Shown here one piece after another: positions 38,311 through 47,678 of a DNA stretch of 64,000 bases. The position numbers were made by a program, and so were the translations under genes. The notes beneath the pieces are model-generated. The model saw only the letters and a list, made by a program, of their open reading frames with translations, had not been told where the DNA came from and searched no databases. The DNA is from Acidobacteriota bacterium (lineage in GTDB: Bacteria > Acidobacteriota > Vicinamibacteria > Vicinamibacterales > SCN-69-37). Each line of letters opens with the position of its first letter. The stretch's first letter is position 1. Where the stretch lies: positions 1 to 64,000 of the forward strand of contig JADYYY010000016.1 of the NCBI GenBank assembly GCA_020853395.1, written 5' to 3'.

Positions 38311-38561
38311 GACGCCTGTCGAACCGCCGGCGGCAGGTGTGCCGCGACGTGGGCGGCGTAGCTGAGAGCCGACCGCACTTGTTCGACGGACAGCGCGTAC
38401 TCCTCGGCCACCGTTTCGACCGTCTCATCCGCGGCGACGGCGCCGACGGTCGTGGCGACATCGATCCGCGTGCCGGTGAGACAGGGCTTCCCGAACCGAA
38501 CGTCGGGATCCATCGAAATGCCCGGGAATACCTCCATGTCCTGCACCGTTGACTCTACCAT
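38307..38561 (-). CDS. DUF433 antitoxin
   Basis: An 84-residue protein with the DUF433 signature: PDVRFGKPCLTGTRIDVATTVGAVAADETVETVAEEY then VEQVRSALSYAA, a winged-helix-like domain found as antitoxin to DUF5615 PIN-like toxins. It ends in a four-base overlap with the toxin gene. It starts 18 bases after csb2 on the same strand, so it may be transcribed with the cas genes. Downstream ATGs (for example at MDPDVRFGKP) are alternative starts. Confidence 0.8.
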   Translation of the reverse strand: MVESTVQDMEVFPGISMDPDVRFGKPCLTGTRIDVATTVGAVAADETVETVAEEYALSVEQVRSALSYAAHVAAHLPPAVRQAS

Positions 38562-38579
38562 GCGACGGAGATCAGCCTC

Positions 38580-40610
38580 TCACGACCTCCCCAGGCCGAG
38601 CGGCACGAACATCCCGAGACCAAAATGACAGAACTCGCCGATAGCGAAAGGCCGTGCGGGTTGTGACGAGTCGAAGCGGACTCTGAGCATAACTCCTGGT
38701 CCCTTCGCTCGGTCCCGCCTATCGCGGACGCGCTGGAACCCAAGGGCCGGGACGAAACGCAGGCCATCTGCTACGAACACGCCGCGACTCACTCCAAGCG
38801 GCACAGGATCGTCAGGGTTTCGCACGCAGGCGTTGGGATAACGCGGGTCATCGATCTCGGGGGCTGAAGTTGCCAGACTGTCCATAATAGTTCCAACTGC
38901 AATCCCCCCGCGCTCGACGACGACTTCACCACGCGTGTCCTTCAGCTCGTTCTGCACGTGAGCGACGAACCGCCGCCGCAGATCACGCTCGCGGTGGCGA
39001 CCGAGGGACGACGGATCGTAGTCGAAAACGATCTCGTCAATTCGAGCAGCGGCAGGTACATGACTCTCTTGCAGCGACCTGCCGATCTGTGCCTTCAGTG
39101 ATCGTCGTCTTCCGGAGCGACGCGTCAGATGAACGGGGCAGAAGTAAGGAGTCGCCGACACGAAGTCGAGAGTAGACCCGGAGCGTGCCAAGCTGCTTGG
39201 ACAATCCTCCCACTTCCCCTCGAAGAGAGGTGTCAGCAGCAGGTCGTGGCGGGATGGGCCATGCTGCCGGATGCGGTTGAGGGTCCTCAACGCGGCTGCG
39301 TCTCTCTCTGAGAAGCCGTTCTTGCAGAGCAGAACGAGGTGATCCAGGAACCCGTCGCCGTCCTCGTCAACCGGCCACCAGTAGGCGTGATCCGAGTGAG
39401 AACCTGCACCGTTGCAGAACGGTACGACTTGTTCGCCGTCCGAGTCAGCAAACAAGTCGTGCCGCCGCTCGTCTTCGCGAAATCGCTTCCCCGACAGCTG
39501 GGGCGAGCAGAGGTTGCCGTTCTGAAGGCCGAAGATCGCCATCGCTGCCGAACGAGTCTGCTGGGCAATCGCGAGCGTCGCTGTCAACGGCGGAAGCGCC
39601 AGCTTGTGAACGGTAGCCGTGTTGATGGCATACCGGAACGCCTGCCGCTGAAGACACGGTTGCAGTGCGCCTTGAGCGAGTGGCACACGCGGAGCGCCTC
39701 GGCGAACGGGCAGACGGAAGATCTCTCGAGGCACCGCGTAGTGGAGCCACCGTGTGCCCCAAGGGCGATCGTCGTGCTTCATCGACTCGCCGGTTTGCGG
39801 GAGCAGCGAACGCACCAGCAGCTCCGGCTCGCCTGCCTCTGGCGTCCTGAACTGTCCTCGGAGAAACGCTGACTGACCAGAGTCCCACCCCAGCCGCTTC
39901 TCGACCGCGTAGTCGCGGTACTCGCGGAGACCCTGACGACCGAAATGTTTGGCGAATGCTGTGTCGTCTTCCACGGCGACGCACGGCCAGTGAGTGTCGC
40001 CGGGCTCGAACACGGCGCCCTCAAGTTCCGCATCGCACCACGACTCGGAGCGACCGAAGTAGAGCAAGCGGCTCAGCAGGCGCTGCAACTGCTTCCCATC
40101 CTTGCTCGCGCGTTCGACATGTCTGTGGGCAAGCGAGTCTGGCCATTCGAACACGAGAGGCTGCTCGACGTCGATAGCGGCGAAGGTATCGAACACGGCG
40201 GAGCCGGTGCTGCGTCCGGAGGCAACTCGGAAAAAGTGACGCGTGTGCCCGACTCCGGTGCGGGGCAACCAGACAACAGGCGGGGTTGACAACTCGGCCA
40301 GCAATCGAGCAAGCACCGTGAATGGAAGGGGATCCGTGCGGTCTACCCAGAACGAATCGTCTTCTTCGATCCGCTTCGCAGAGCGGTGTTTCCCAACCGG
40401 CGAGCGGGCTGTGAACCAGTCGTCCGCAATGACGCCTTGATGACTGGGATCCGGCAGCGTGGTAAGCCCACGCCCGGCCACTGCGACCAAAGCTCGAAGG
40501 AGTCGCCACGGAGACGGTGGCCACTCTACTCGGCCTTCGTTCGGAGCAGCGTGCCAGGGATGGAGGTGGGCTCGGCCAGTGAGAAAGCGGATGCGAACGA
40601 CGGTTGCCAT
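38580..40610 (-). CDS. csb2: type I-G Cas5-Cas6-like RAMP protein Csb2
   Basis: Cascade subunit of type I-G systems that combines Cas5-like and Cas6-like halves; expected to process pre-crRNA and hold the crRNA 5' end. The 676-residue protein begins RIRFLTGRAHLHPWHAAPNEGRVEWPPSPWRLLRAL, typical of Csb2, and ends in a glycine-rich RAMP loop FGLGMFVPLGLG. ATG at 40610 lies one base after the csb1 stop. Frame upstream is open but reads over csb1. Confidence 0.88.
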   Translation of the reverse strand: MATVVRIRFLTGRAHLHPWHAAPNEGRVEWPPSPWRLLRALVAVAGRGLTTLPDPSHQGVIADDWFTARSPVGKHRSAKRIEEDDSFWVDRTDPLPFTVLARLLAELSTPPVVWLPRTGVGHTRHFFRVASGRSTGSAVFDTFAAIDVEQPLVFEWPDSLAHRHVERASKDGKQLQRLLSRLLYFGRSESWCDAELEGAVFEPGDTHWPCVAVEDDTAFAKHFGRQGLREYRDYAVEKRLGWDSGQSAFLRGQFRTPEAGEPELLVRSLLPQTGESMKHDDRPWGTRWLHYAVPREIFRLPVRRGAPRVPLAQGALQPCLQRQAFRYAINTATVHKLALPPLTATLAIAQQTRSAAMAIFGLQNGNLCSPQLSGKRFREDERRHDLFADSDGEQVVPFCNGAGSHSDHAYWWPVDEDGDGFLDHLVLLCKNGFSERDAAALRTLNRIRQHGPSRHDLLLTPLFEGKWEDCPSSLARSGSTLDFVSATPYFCPVHLTRRSGRRRSLKAQIGRSLQESHVPAAARIDEIVFDYDPSSLGRHRERDLRRRFVAHVQNELKDTRGEVVVERGGIAVGTIMDSLATSAPEIDDPRYPNACVRNPDDPVPLGVSRGVFVADGLRFVPALGFQRVRDRRDRAKGPGVMLRVRFDSSQPARPFAIGEFCHFGLGMFVPLGLGRS

Positions 40611-40611
40611 C

Positions 40612-41634
40612 TCAGGAACCGAGGACTTCGAGTGGTTTGAATCCGCCGCCCTTCGCAGTCGCGGAGAGGGCGTCGACGGTTGCACCGCCAAACGTCTTTG
40701 CCCGGGACTTAGGCGTAAAGGCGGCATTGATGGCTTCGCGTAAGTTTGGCTTGATCGTCAACCCGGCTTCGGGGTCGAGGACGCACGCCGTGCGCAGCCG
40801 AGGGAACGAACCGAGGAGCCTGTTGATCTTGTACAGCGCGAACGAGGCGAGGAACGTCTCCTGCCCTTCATCCAGCCCTAAACCTTTCAACGAGTCGACG
40901 TGGAAGGTGAGGTGCAGCTTGATCTCGGACGAGGAGAAGTGCTGAGTAGTGTACGGAATACTAGCTTCCTCTCCGACTACGGTGACGTAGCCACGCATGA
41001 CTCCGCCCGCGTTCACCGGTTCCGCGTCCTTGGCCGTGATGGTTGCCGAGAGCAGACGCGGAAACCGGATTCGGCCGTCGAGCTTCTCGAGAAAGACACC
41101 GTGAAGCAGGCAGGCAGGATCTAGGTAGAAGAGGCGCCTCGCAATTCGTGGCAGGTGAACGGGACGTTGCTTGTTCACGTCGAGGAGGCTCTCCAGAACG
41201 GTCTTGAACGGCCGGTTGTTGTGCTTGGCTTTCTCGACGAGTTCATCAGACGCCAACCGGTGGGGTTCTGTTAGGGAGCTGGTCAGGTCTTCCCTGCTCT
41301 TGTTCACTGTGTCCCGGACGATCACGTACGGGATGCCCGCGCAGTCGGCGTTGTAGCGACACGGTTTCTGCGGGTCGAGACAGAGAGCCTCCATCCAGTT
41401 GGCGAGCGATTGTGCCGATTCGACGAGGAGATAGTCGGCTGGCGCACCGTTGTTCATAGCCTTGTAGAGCGCAGGCCCAAGATTCGGAAAGCCGGTCGGC
41501 TGAAAGCGCCTGTCAAACCCGTCGGCAACCTTGAGTGCCACTGCCATGTACCACCGGCGATTAGTTTGACGCAAGGTGGCAGGAGTGATCGGTTCAGACG
41601 GTTGCGTGTTCGGCGATTGTTGAGCGGTCATCAT
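40612..41634 (-). CDS. csb1: type I-G Cas7 protein Csb1
   Basis: Backbone subunit that should polymerise along the crRNA. The 340-residue protein matches Csb1 (GSU0053-like): FQPTGFPNLGPALY, LVESAQSLANWMEALCLD and HLPRIARRLFYLDPACLLHGVFLEK, followed by RFPRLLSATITA. Two ATG codons in tandem (41634 and 41631) open the gene inside the last 41 bases of csx17, indicating translational coupling. Confidence 0.9.
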   Translation of the reverse strand: MMTAQQSPNTQPSEPITPATLRQTNRRWYMAVALKVADGFDRRFQPTGFPNLGPALYKAMNNGAPADYLLVESAQSLANWMEALCLDPQKPCRYNADCAGIPYVIVRDTVNKSREDLTSSLTEPHRLASDELVEKAKHNNRPFKTVLESLLDVNKQRPVHLPRIARRLFYLDPACLLHGVFLEKLDGRIRFPRLLSATITAKDAEPVNAGGVMRGYVTVVGEEASIPYTTQHFSSSEIKLHLTFHVDSLKGLGLDEGQETFLASFALYKINRLLGSFPRLRTACVLDPEAGLTIKPNLREAINAAFTPKSRAKTFGGATVDALSATAKGGGFKPLEVLGS

Positions 41635-44341
41635 TATCCTCTCGGGTTGGTCTGATGATCAGCCTTGCGAGATCCGCCGCGAACGTAATCGGCACGAGAA
41701 GCAGCCCCGCCAGACGACAACAGTCCGCTGTTGAAAGCACGAACCCGGCGGAGAAGCTCCGGCTCGTCGCGAACAGCGGGGGATAGCCGACCTCGTGCAG
41801 GCGGCGGGCGGCGGCGGTGCACGCTTCTTCCCCACGTCCGGCCATCAGCAGATCCAGGATGTGAAGGTTACCGGGCGCATGCGGCTCGGCCCCGTTGCGT
41901 GCCTGACCAGGCCTCGGCGGCAGTCGCCCGCCAAGGAAGCACAGTTTCAGCAGCGCGTATGCGCGTGGCAGTTGCGCCGCAGCGTCCAACCGAGCGAGCC
42001 AAGCGCTGGTCATGTCGGCTTGGTCGTCACTGTCGGCATGGAAAGCCGTATTGTCCGAGTTGCTGTTTCCGTCTTTGAAGACCACGTCGCCAACGACTCC
42101 TGGCGTCGTGACCTTGATCGGTCGCCACGGACGAATCAGTGCGAAGGCGTGGAGCAGCTCGCCGAGACGGCCGTCGTCCATCTCACCTTGCCACAGCGCC
42201 AGCAACTCGCTCGGCCCAGCGCCGTAAGGAGAAAAAAGGGGCAAGCCCTTGCCGGAGCCTGCGTGAGCATCAATCAGCCGGCGTTGCAGCACCGATGCAC
42301 AGTTGATGAGAATGTCGTGCCCCCGTAACCAGACGGCACGTCCACTCTCGGGCTCCCACTTCCAAGACGCTCCCTGCTCTGCGCGGACAGCCCGAACGAG
42401 GTTTTCCCGAATTGGTCCCACGGCACTCGCCTCGGGCCGTCGTGAGTGCTCCGATCTCTTGCCCCAAGCGCAAATCGTACCGACTGCGCGCGCCAGGCGC
42501 CATTCGGTTGTACCGTCGTCCCACAAATCCGCAAGCTTCGGGGGATTCGACGGGGCCACGTGTTTCAAGCGGAGCCAATCGTAGGACAAGGAAGGCGCAC
42601 ACGGAACGTTTGGGCCGTCCTTTCTGTCAGGCATCTTGCCTTCGCGATCGTGAATTCGACCATCAGTGATCGCGCACTCGCACTCTAGCGCCGCGACCGC
42701 GACCGCGACCTTCATCAGGCGTACAGGCAAATCGGTCGTCAGCTCGGCGTCCTCCGCCCTGTGCGACTGCAGTCCTACCCGGGATGCGTCGAAGATGGCC
42801 TCCTCCAGGCGCCGACGGGCCGCGACAATTCTGCGCGGCTGGGAATCACTATTGACAATAGCCCACCTGCCGGACGCATCGAGTACACCCTCTTCGTAGT
42901 CGAGGACATCGTTCAACAGTTCGAGGTCAGAGTCGGGCGAGACGCCGTACAAACCGAGCGGCACGGCGAGCGTGGAGGTCTGATCCTTTTTGCCGAAGGA
43001 GCCGCTTCGTCGTAGCAGACCGTACCGCTGGAACGCCGCGATGCCCCGATCGCAACCATGGCGGCCAAGGGCACGCACAAACTGTGTAGCGAGTCGCGCA
43101 TCGTGCCCGCTCACCTGTATTCGCCCCTCCGAGAACAGAGCTGTGAGGTCGCGCAGGGTCGCCGGCTGGTTCCAGACAGGACACCAGGCCTCCCCGGAAG
43201 AGATTCCCTTTGGAGACCCCTCGATCTCCGTCGCGCCGGCTGCTGGGTTGCCACCCAATGAAGATGCGCAATAGAACGGGAAGGCGGGCGTTGCCTTGCG
43301 GGCATTCATCCGCCGAGCCATGCTACCAGCGAAGAGCAGAACACCTTCAAAAAGAAGAACCACATCCCATGCGGCACCCCGGCAACCGCTTTCAAAGCCC
43401 TGTCCGCTGTTGGGAGTCTCTTTCCGGGACGGGTAGAAGAGTCCGATCGAGTAGGCGTAGGATAGATTGCCATTTCCAGGGACGCCCCAGAGTGCTGTGG
43501 CCAGCCACTGGCGCGCATCAGCCGACCTGCGGGACAGGACGTCTGCGAGCGCGGTATACAACCGCATGATCATTCCGCCGCTGCCCTCCGCCGCTCCGTC
43601 GCCGAGTAAGGAGAACCATTGGCGCTCCTTGCGGAAACGGTTGGTCGAGATTTTGGGGTGACCGACGGTGTCCAGCCACGTCGTGACACGACGATCGTCG
43701 CTCGCATTGCGCGTGCGTTCGATGAGTCGAGCCTGAGCTGCGCTCTTTCGCCCGATATTGCGGCCCTGTTCGCTTTCGGTATTCAAAGCCTCGAACAACG
43801 GTGGATCGTCGATGCCCTTCAGCTCGTCGACCCATTTGGTCATGTCACTCGAGACCGTGAGACTGAATTCGTGAGCGAAATCTCGAATCGCCGATCGATA
43901 TGCGCTTGTGCCCGGCCCGGAGTGTTGAAGAACGGCAGATAACGCTCTTTGAGCCGCCCTATCTCGGTCGATGGTCTTCTTGCCCTGTTCGCCCGCCTTG
44001 GCCTTCTTCGCAGCCTTCTTCTGTCTGTCGTATGGCAAAACGGCTGTGTTCTTCTGCCATGGAGCGAGGAAGGGACTGAACTCGCAGGCTTCGAGTAGGA
44101 ATGTCTCGAGCCACGCTCGCCGTGCTGCTTCGTCCCATGGAACGGGACAGGACGAGCCGGCCTCACCCGCCGGGATGCGGAAGCTGGCGTTGTCGGGGAG
44201 CCACAAGTGAAAGACGCCGTGCTTCCACCAGCAACGCACCTCAGCCGAAATCTGTTCGGAGACAAGTCGGAAGACGCCCAGTGCCTTCAGGTAGTCGCCA
44301 AGCGGTTCGGGGGCGCATCCGTGGAGTTGCAGCGTCGCCAT
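41594..44341 (-). CDS. csx17: type I-G large subunit Csx17 (Cas8)
   Basis: Probable large subunit for PAM recognition. The 915-residue protein starts LQLHGCAPEPLGDYLKALGVFRLV, the conserved Csx17 N-terminus, and has WWKHGVFHLWLP, LYALADVLSRR-type helices and a C-terminal region ending DLARLIIRP. ATG at 44341 is 2 bases after the cas3 stop; a TTG at 44347 is less likely. Base composition looks lower in GC than the flanking chromosome. Confidence 0.88.
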   Translation of the reverse strand: MATLQLHGCAPEPLGDYLKALGVFRLVSEQISAEVRCWWKHGVFHLWLPDNASFRIPAGEAGSSCPVPWDEAARRAWLETFLLEACEFSPFLAPWQKNTAVLPYDRQKKAAKKAKAGEQGKKTIDRDRAAQRALSAVLQHSGPGTSAYRSAIRDFAHEFSLTVSSDMTKWVDELKGIDDPPLFEALNTESEQGRNIGRKSAAQARLIERTRNASDDRRVTTWLDTVGHPKISTNRFRKERQWFSLLGDGAAEGSGGMIMRLYTALADVLSRRSADARQWLATALWGVPGNGNLSYAYSIGLFYPSRKETPNSGQGFESGCRGAAWDVVLLFEGVLLFAGSMARRMNARKATPAFPFYCASSLGGNPAAGATEIEGSPKGISSGEAWCPVWNQPATLRDLTALFSEGRIQVSGHDARLATQFVRALGRHGCDRGIAAFQRYGLLRRSGSFGKKDQTSTLAVPLGLYGVSPDSDLELLNDVLDYEEGVLDASGRWAIVNSDSQPRRIVAARRRLEEAIFDASRVGLQSHRAEDAELTTDLPVRLMKVAVAVAALECECAITDGRIHDREGKMPDRKDGPNVPCAPSLSYDWLRLKHVAPSNPPKLADLWDDGTTEWRLARAVGTICAWGKRSEHSRRPEASAVGPIRENLVRAVRAEQGASWKWEPESGRAVWLRGHDILINCASVLQRRLIDAHAGSGKGLPLFSPYGAGPSELLALWQGEMDDGRLGELLHAFALIRPWRPIKVTTPGVVGDVVFKDGNSNSDNTAFHADSDDQADMTSAWLARLDAAAQLPRAYALLKLCFLGGRLPPRPGQARNGAEPHAPGNLHILDLLMAGRGEEACTAAARRLHEVGYPPLFATSRSFSAGFVLSTADCCRLAGLLLVPITFAADLARLIIRPTREDNDDRSTIAEHATV

Positions 44342-44343
44342 GA

Positions 44344-47300
44344 TCAAGCGTCCCGCAGACCTGTCGCCAGGATGCTGCCTGCAGCGGCCGACGCACGCTC
44401 GTCAGCTGCCCGAACCAATGCTTCAAGGTACCCAATGCAAAACGGTCCATAGGTCTCGAGCAGTTCTCGGGTTCGAGCGGCCCACGAGGCGCCATAGCGC
44501 GCTGAGCACAGCTCCATGGAGTCGAGCGATAGCACTAGGGCAGGCGTCATCACCGCTTGAGCCAAATCGGTCGGTGTATCCGGCGACGGCACTCGACAGG
44601 CGCGAACGTCGTCTCCATCCTGGACTCCTTGACAGCGGCGAATCGGCTTGTCATTCACCCTTCGAGGGATCGGATCGCGCTGGCCAGGGTCGTAATCGTC
44701 TTCGGTCGATCGCAGGCCGAGCCGGATCTTGCCGTGGTGGCAAACCACAAGATAGAGCAACAGATTGAACCTCAGTCGATCCAGGTTCGCGATGGGGCCG
44801 AGCGCACTCCTGGCCTCGTGGTTGATGGCGAACGGGACATCGACGGGGTCGAGAGCCCTTCGCAACTCGTCGTCGAGCGCCAATGCCGCATGATCACGAC
44901 AGGCCAGGCGCAACGTTTCGAGCAGAGCAAGCGCGCTGGCAAGCTCGTGGCGAAAGCCTCGGCGCCTCACGAAGGCACGGTCAGCTTCCCCGGTGTCTTC
45001 CTCGTCACGAAAGAACGACTTCCACGCCGCCTGAGGAGCCTTCGCGGGGTGATCTCCTTTTTGCAACATGGCCCATTGCTCGCGCGCCTCGTGCTTCAGC
45101 TTTGCCGGGAATTGTGACTGGGCCTTGCCCACGTCGTGCCATGGTGGCACGAAGCCGAGGGGCTTAACGAGGTCCGCCGTTGCCAAGGCGGCGCCGATCT
45201 CAGCATCGCCCAGAATGACAGCGAGTTCCCGGGCCACGTCGATGCTGTGCTCATGAATGCTCCGCCAGGCCGCGATGGCATTCTCGTCGTCGTCGACACC
45301 TCCGTCCTCGTCGTTCGATTGGGCGACACTCGATCGTTGACACGGCTCCGGTATCGATGCCGTGTCTCCGTTCCACCCCTCAACTGAGTCATATCCGCCT
45401 GCGTCCCTGTGGAGAAGAAATAGCTGGCCGGGATAGATGCGGTTGGGATTCTTCAACCCGATCCAACCCTTCCGCCAGTCCCGCATCCAAATCCGGTCTT
45501 CACCTTTCTTCTTCAACTCGTCAAAGAAGGCGCGAAAACGCCACGATGCGACCGGGCACAGCTCGTCGCGTGTCGGCAGAAGCTTCTTGAACGGACAACC
45601 AGCGCGGGGACCGCTCTTCCACATTTCCGTCGCGCCCAACCCGGAATCATCGTCGCGCCAGAAGACGAGCACATCGAGGTCCTCGCCGTCGCGCATGAAC
45701 GGCGCGACGTCAATGTCGGCCCCCGAGAGGTCTGGCGTCGTGTCGAATAGATTGAAGAGATCCCGCGTCTGAGGGACGAGTCGAGGATCGAAGGGAAACG
45801 CTGTTCGAACCTCCGGTGAATCGCCCAGATCCGAGCGGCCGATCAGGGCGACCACGATTTGGCCAAGTGATACGTCAATCGCGTTCGCAGTGCCAGGCGG
45901 CCGGACAGCGCTGCTTCGCCAGCGAGATCGGCGCGACCGGTTAGGCATGCGAAGGCTCCGTCGTCCTGCACGTGGCGGTGGCCAGACGGGCGGGCGCCTA
46001 CCTTCTGCTTCGATCAGCACATCGCGACAGGCCTTGATGTCCAGAGCCTCATAAGGGCGCGCCGCGGCATCCTGTCCGGGCGAGGTCGCTTCGCGGAGCT
46101 TTTCGAACGCGCTGAAATCGATCCAGAACGCTTGCCCCGATTCGCCAGCGCGACGCGCGCATCGACCCAGGCGCTGGATCAAGGACGCCAGGGGACACAG
46201 TTCCGTGTACAGCACTGAAGCCGAGATGTCGACGCCCGCCTCGATAACCTGAGTGGCGACGATGATCCGGGGGCCGGAATGGCGCCCCTCTCCTTTCTCG
46301 AATGCTTTGAGCTTGTCTGGCCAGTTGGCGCGTTCATGGCCTCGGAACCGCGAATGGAGCAAGAGGAGGTGGTCATCGTCAAAGAGAACATGCTGCGATG
46401 TGCCTTTCCTGAGTGCCTTCAGGGCCCGATAAACCGCAACGGCCCGCTCGACCGTGTTGCAGATCACGAGTGTCAACAGATCTTCGGTTTCTTCGATATC
46501 GCCGGCCAACCGCTTGCCGGTCCGATTTCGCGAGTCCGCCAGGTGTGTGGCGACCGCGTTCGCGTACTCTGCCCAAACCGGCTCTTTGTTCTCACCAGCC
46601 GAAGCACGCAAGTCTATGGGAGCGCGATGGAGGGTCTTGGGGATGGTAAAGAGTTCTGCGGACTCCTTCTGCCGATCCAGCGTCAGCCGGTCTTTCCAGA
46701 GCGCCTCGACGCAGCTCCGCATCGCCACTGACTTCTTGAACCAATGTTCCGCGGAGGTGGCGCTCATCCACCACGAGTACGCTGGCACCAGCGTCGCACA
46801 AGTTTTCTCTGACTGCTCGCCGCAGTCGGAGCGCTGCAACGCTAGTTGCTCTCGCCACGCCTGAAGCTGAAGGCTCGTGGTTAACCCACTGCTCATGACC
46901 TGCACTTCGTCCAGCACCCACAGGCAGTCCGCGTTGAGCAGGCCGAAATGCATGGGCCATCGGTAACGGCTCATGCCGTAGCCACGATTCAGCGCACGAG
47001 AAAGGAGCATGTCCTGCGTGCCAATGATGACGGCCGGCCTCTCAGGGTAGAGATCCCAACTACGCCGGCGCGCATCGAGATCCTCACCGCCCATCAGGAC
47101 GATGGGCGAATGCTCTGCCAGCCAGGCCAGAAGCCGTGACGAGGGTGAAAGGCGGGTAACCAGAAACGCTTCAATTGGGACCTGCCGCGTACCGTCCTGG
47201 AGCGATGTGCGAACCCGTTTCGCATCCTCGCCGGAGAGCTGAGCGATCCGTTCGTTCACCTTGGCTCGTTCCGGGGTGTCGTCGCTCGATGCAGCCAGCG

Positions 47301-47628
47301 CCAGACGCAGCAGCCAGAGCAGAACATCCTTCCTTTCGACCTGCTCGACGAGCGTACGCATCGGGAGGCAGTACACGAGACGCCGAGGCCAAGCCGCGTT
47401 CTGGAGCACGACGCGGTTCCATAACCAGGCGAAGACTACACCGGCGGTCTTACCACAGCCCGTAGGAATGTTGATGAGACGGGACGCGCACGCGTTCCCC
47501 TTCTGCAGCGTTTCGGGCCTCGTCAAGTCGGCCTCCGCGCCGCAAGCGAGCCGGCACTGCCAGTCCATTGGCGCGAAGCCCGCGGCTGCCTTGACGAACG
47601 CACGAAAGTCGATTGCCTGCTGCGCCAT
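44344..47628 (-). CDS. cas3: Cas3 helicase-nuclease, type I-G arrangement (helicase then HD)
   Basis: Degrades DNA after Cascade binding. The 1094-residue protein has Walker A IPTGCGKT (about 54-61), DEVQ box VLDEVQVM (about 239-245), IIVATQVIEAGVDIS and QRLGRCARR helicase motifs, and a C-terminal HD nuclease (HEHSIDVARELA near 793, WHDVGKAQSQF near 831). Helicase-first order is usual for type I-G. A stretch near 545-580 is unusually Arg/Pro-rich. ATG at 47628 (GTG 47631 possible) lies only 15-18 bases from an IS3 end, so native promoter sequence is missing. Confidence 0.92.
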   Translation of the reverse strand: MAQQAIDFRAFVKAAAGFAPMDWQCRLACGAEADLTRPETLQKGNACASRLINIPTGCGKTAGVVFAWLWNRVVLQNAAWPRRLVYCLPMRTLVEQVERKDVLLWLLRLALAASSDDTPERAKVNERIAQLSGEDAKRVRTSLQDGTRQVPIEAFLVTRLSPSSRLLAWLAEHSPIVLMGGEDLDARRRSWDLYPERPAVIIGTQDMLLSRALNRGYGMSRYRWPMHFGLLNADCLWVLDEVQVMSSGLTTSLQLQAWREQLALQRSDCGEQSEKTCATLVPAYSWWMSATSAEHWFKKSVAMRSCVEALWKDRLTLDRQKESAELFTIPKTLHRAPIDLRASAGENKEPVWAEYANAVATHLADSRNRTGKRLAGDIEETEDLLTLVICNTVERAVAVYRALKALRKGTSQHVLFDDDHLLLLHSRFRGHERANWPDKLKAFEKGEGRHSGPRIIVATQVIEAGVDISASVLYTELCPLASLIQRLGRCARRAGESGQAFWIDFSAFEKLREATSPGQDAAARPYEALDIKACRDVLIEAEGRRPPVWPPPRAGRRSLRMPNRSRRSRWRSSAVRPPGTANAIDVSLGQIVVALIGRSDLGDSPEVRTAFPFDPRLVPQTRDLFNLFDTTPDLSGADIDVAPFMRDGEDLDVLVFWRDDDSGLGATEMWKSGPRAGCPFKKLLPTRDELCPVASWRFRAFFDELKKKGEDRIWMRDWRKGWIGLKNPNRIYPGQLFLLHRDAGGYDSVEGWNGDTASIPEPCQRSSVAQSNDEDGGVDDDENAIAAWRSIHEHSIDVARELAVILGDAEIGAALATADLVKPLGFVPPWHDVGKAQSQFPAKLKHEAREQWAMLQKGDHPAKAPQAAWKSFFRDEEDTGEADRAFVRRRGFRHELASALALLETLRLACRDHAALALDDELRRALDPVDVPFAINHEARSALGPIANLDRLRFNLLLYLVVCHHGKIRLGLRSTEDDYDPGQRDPIPRRVNDKPIRRCQGVQDGDDVRACRVPSPDTPTDLAQAVMTPALVLSLDSMELCSARYGASWAARTRELLETYGPFCIGYLEALVRAADERASAAAGSILATGLRDA

Positions 47629-47678
47629 CACTTATCTCGGGAGAACTGACGTCACCCCGCCTTGAGTAGCGGAATTGT

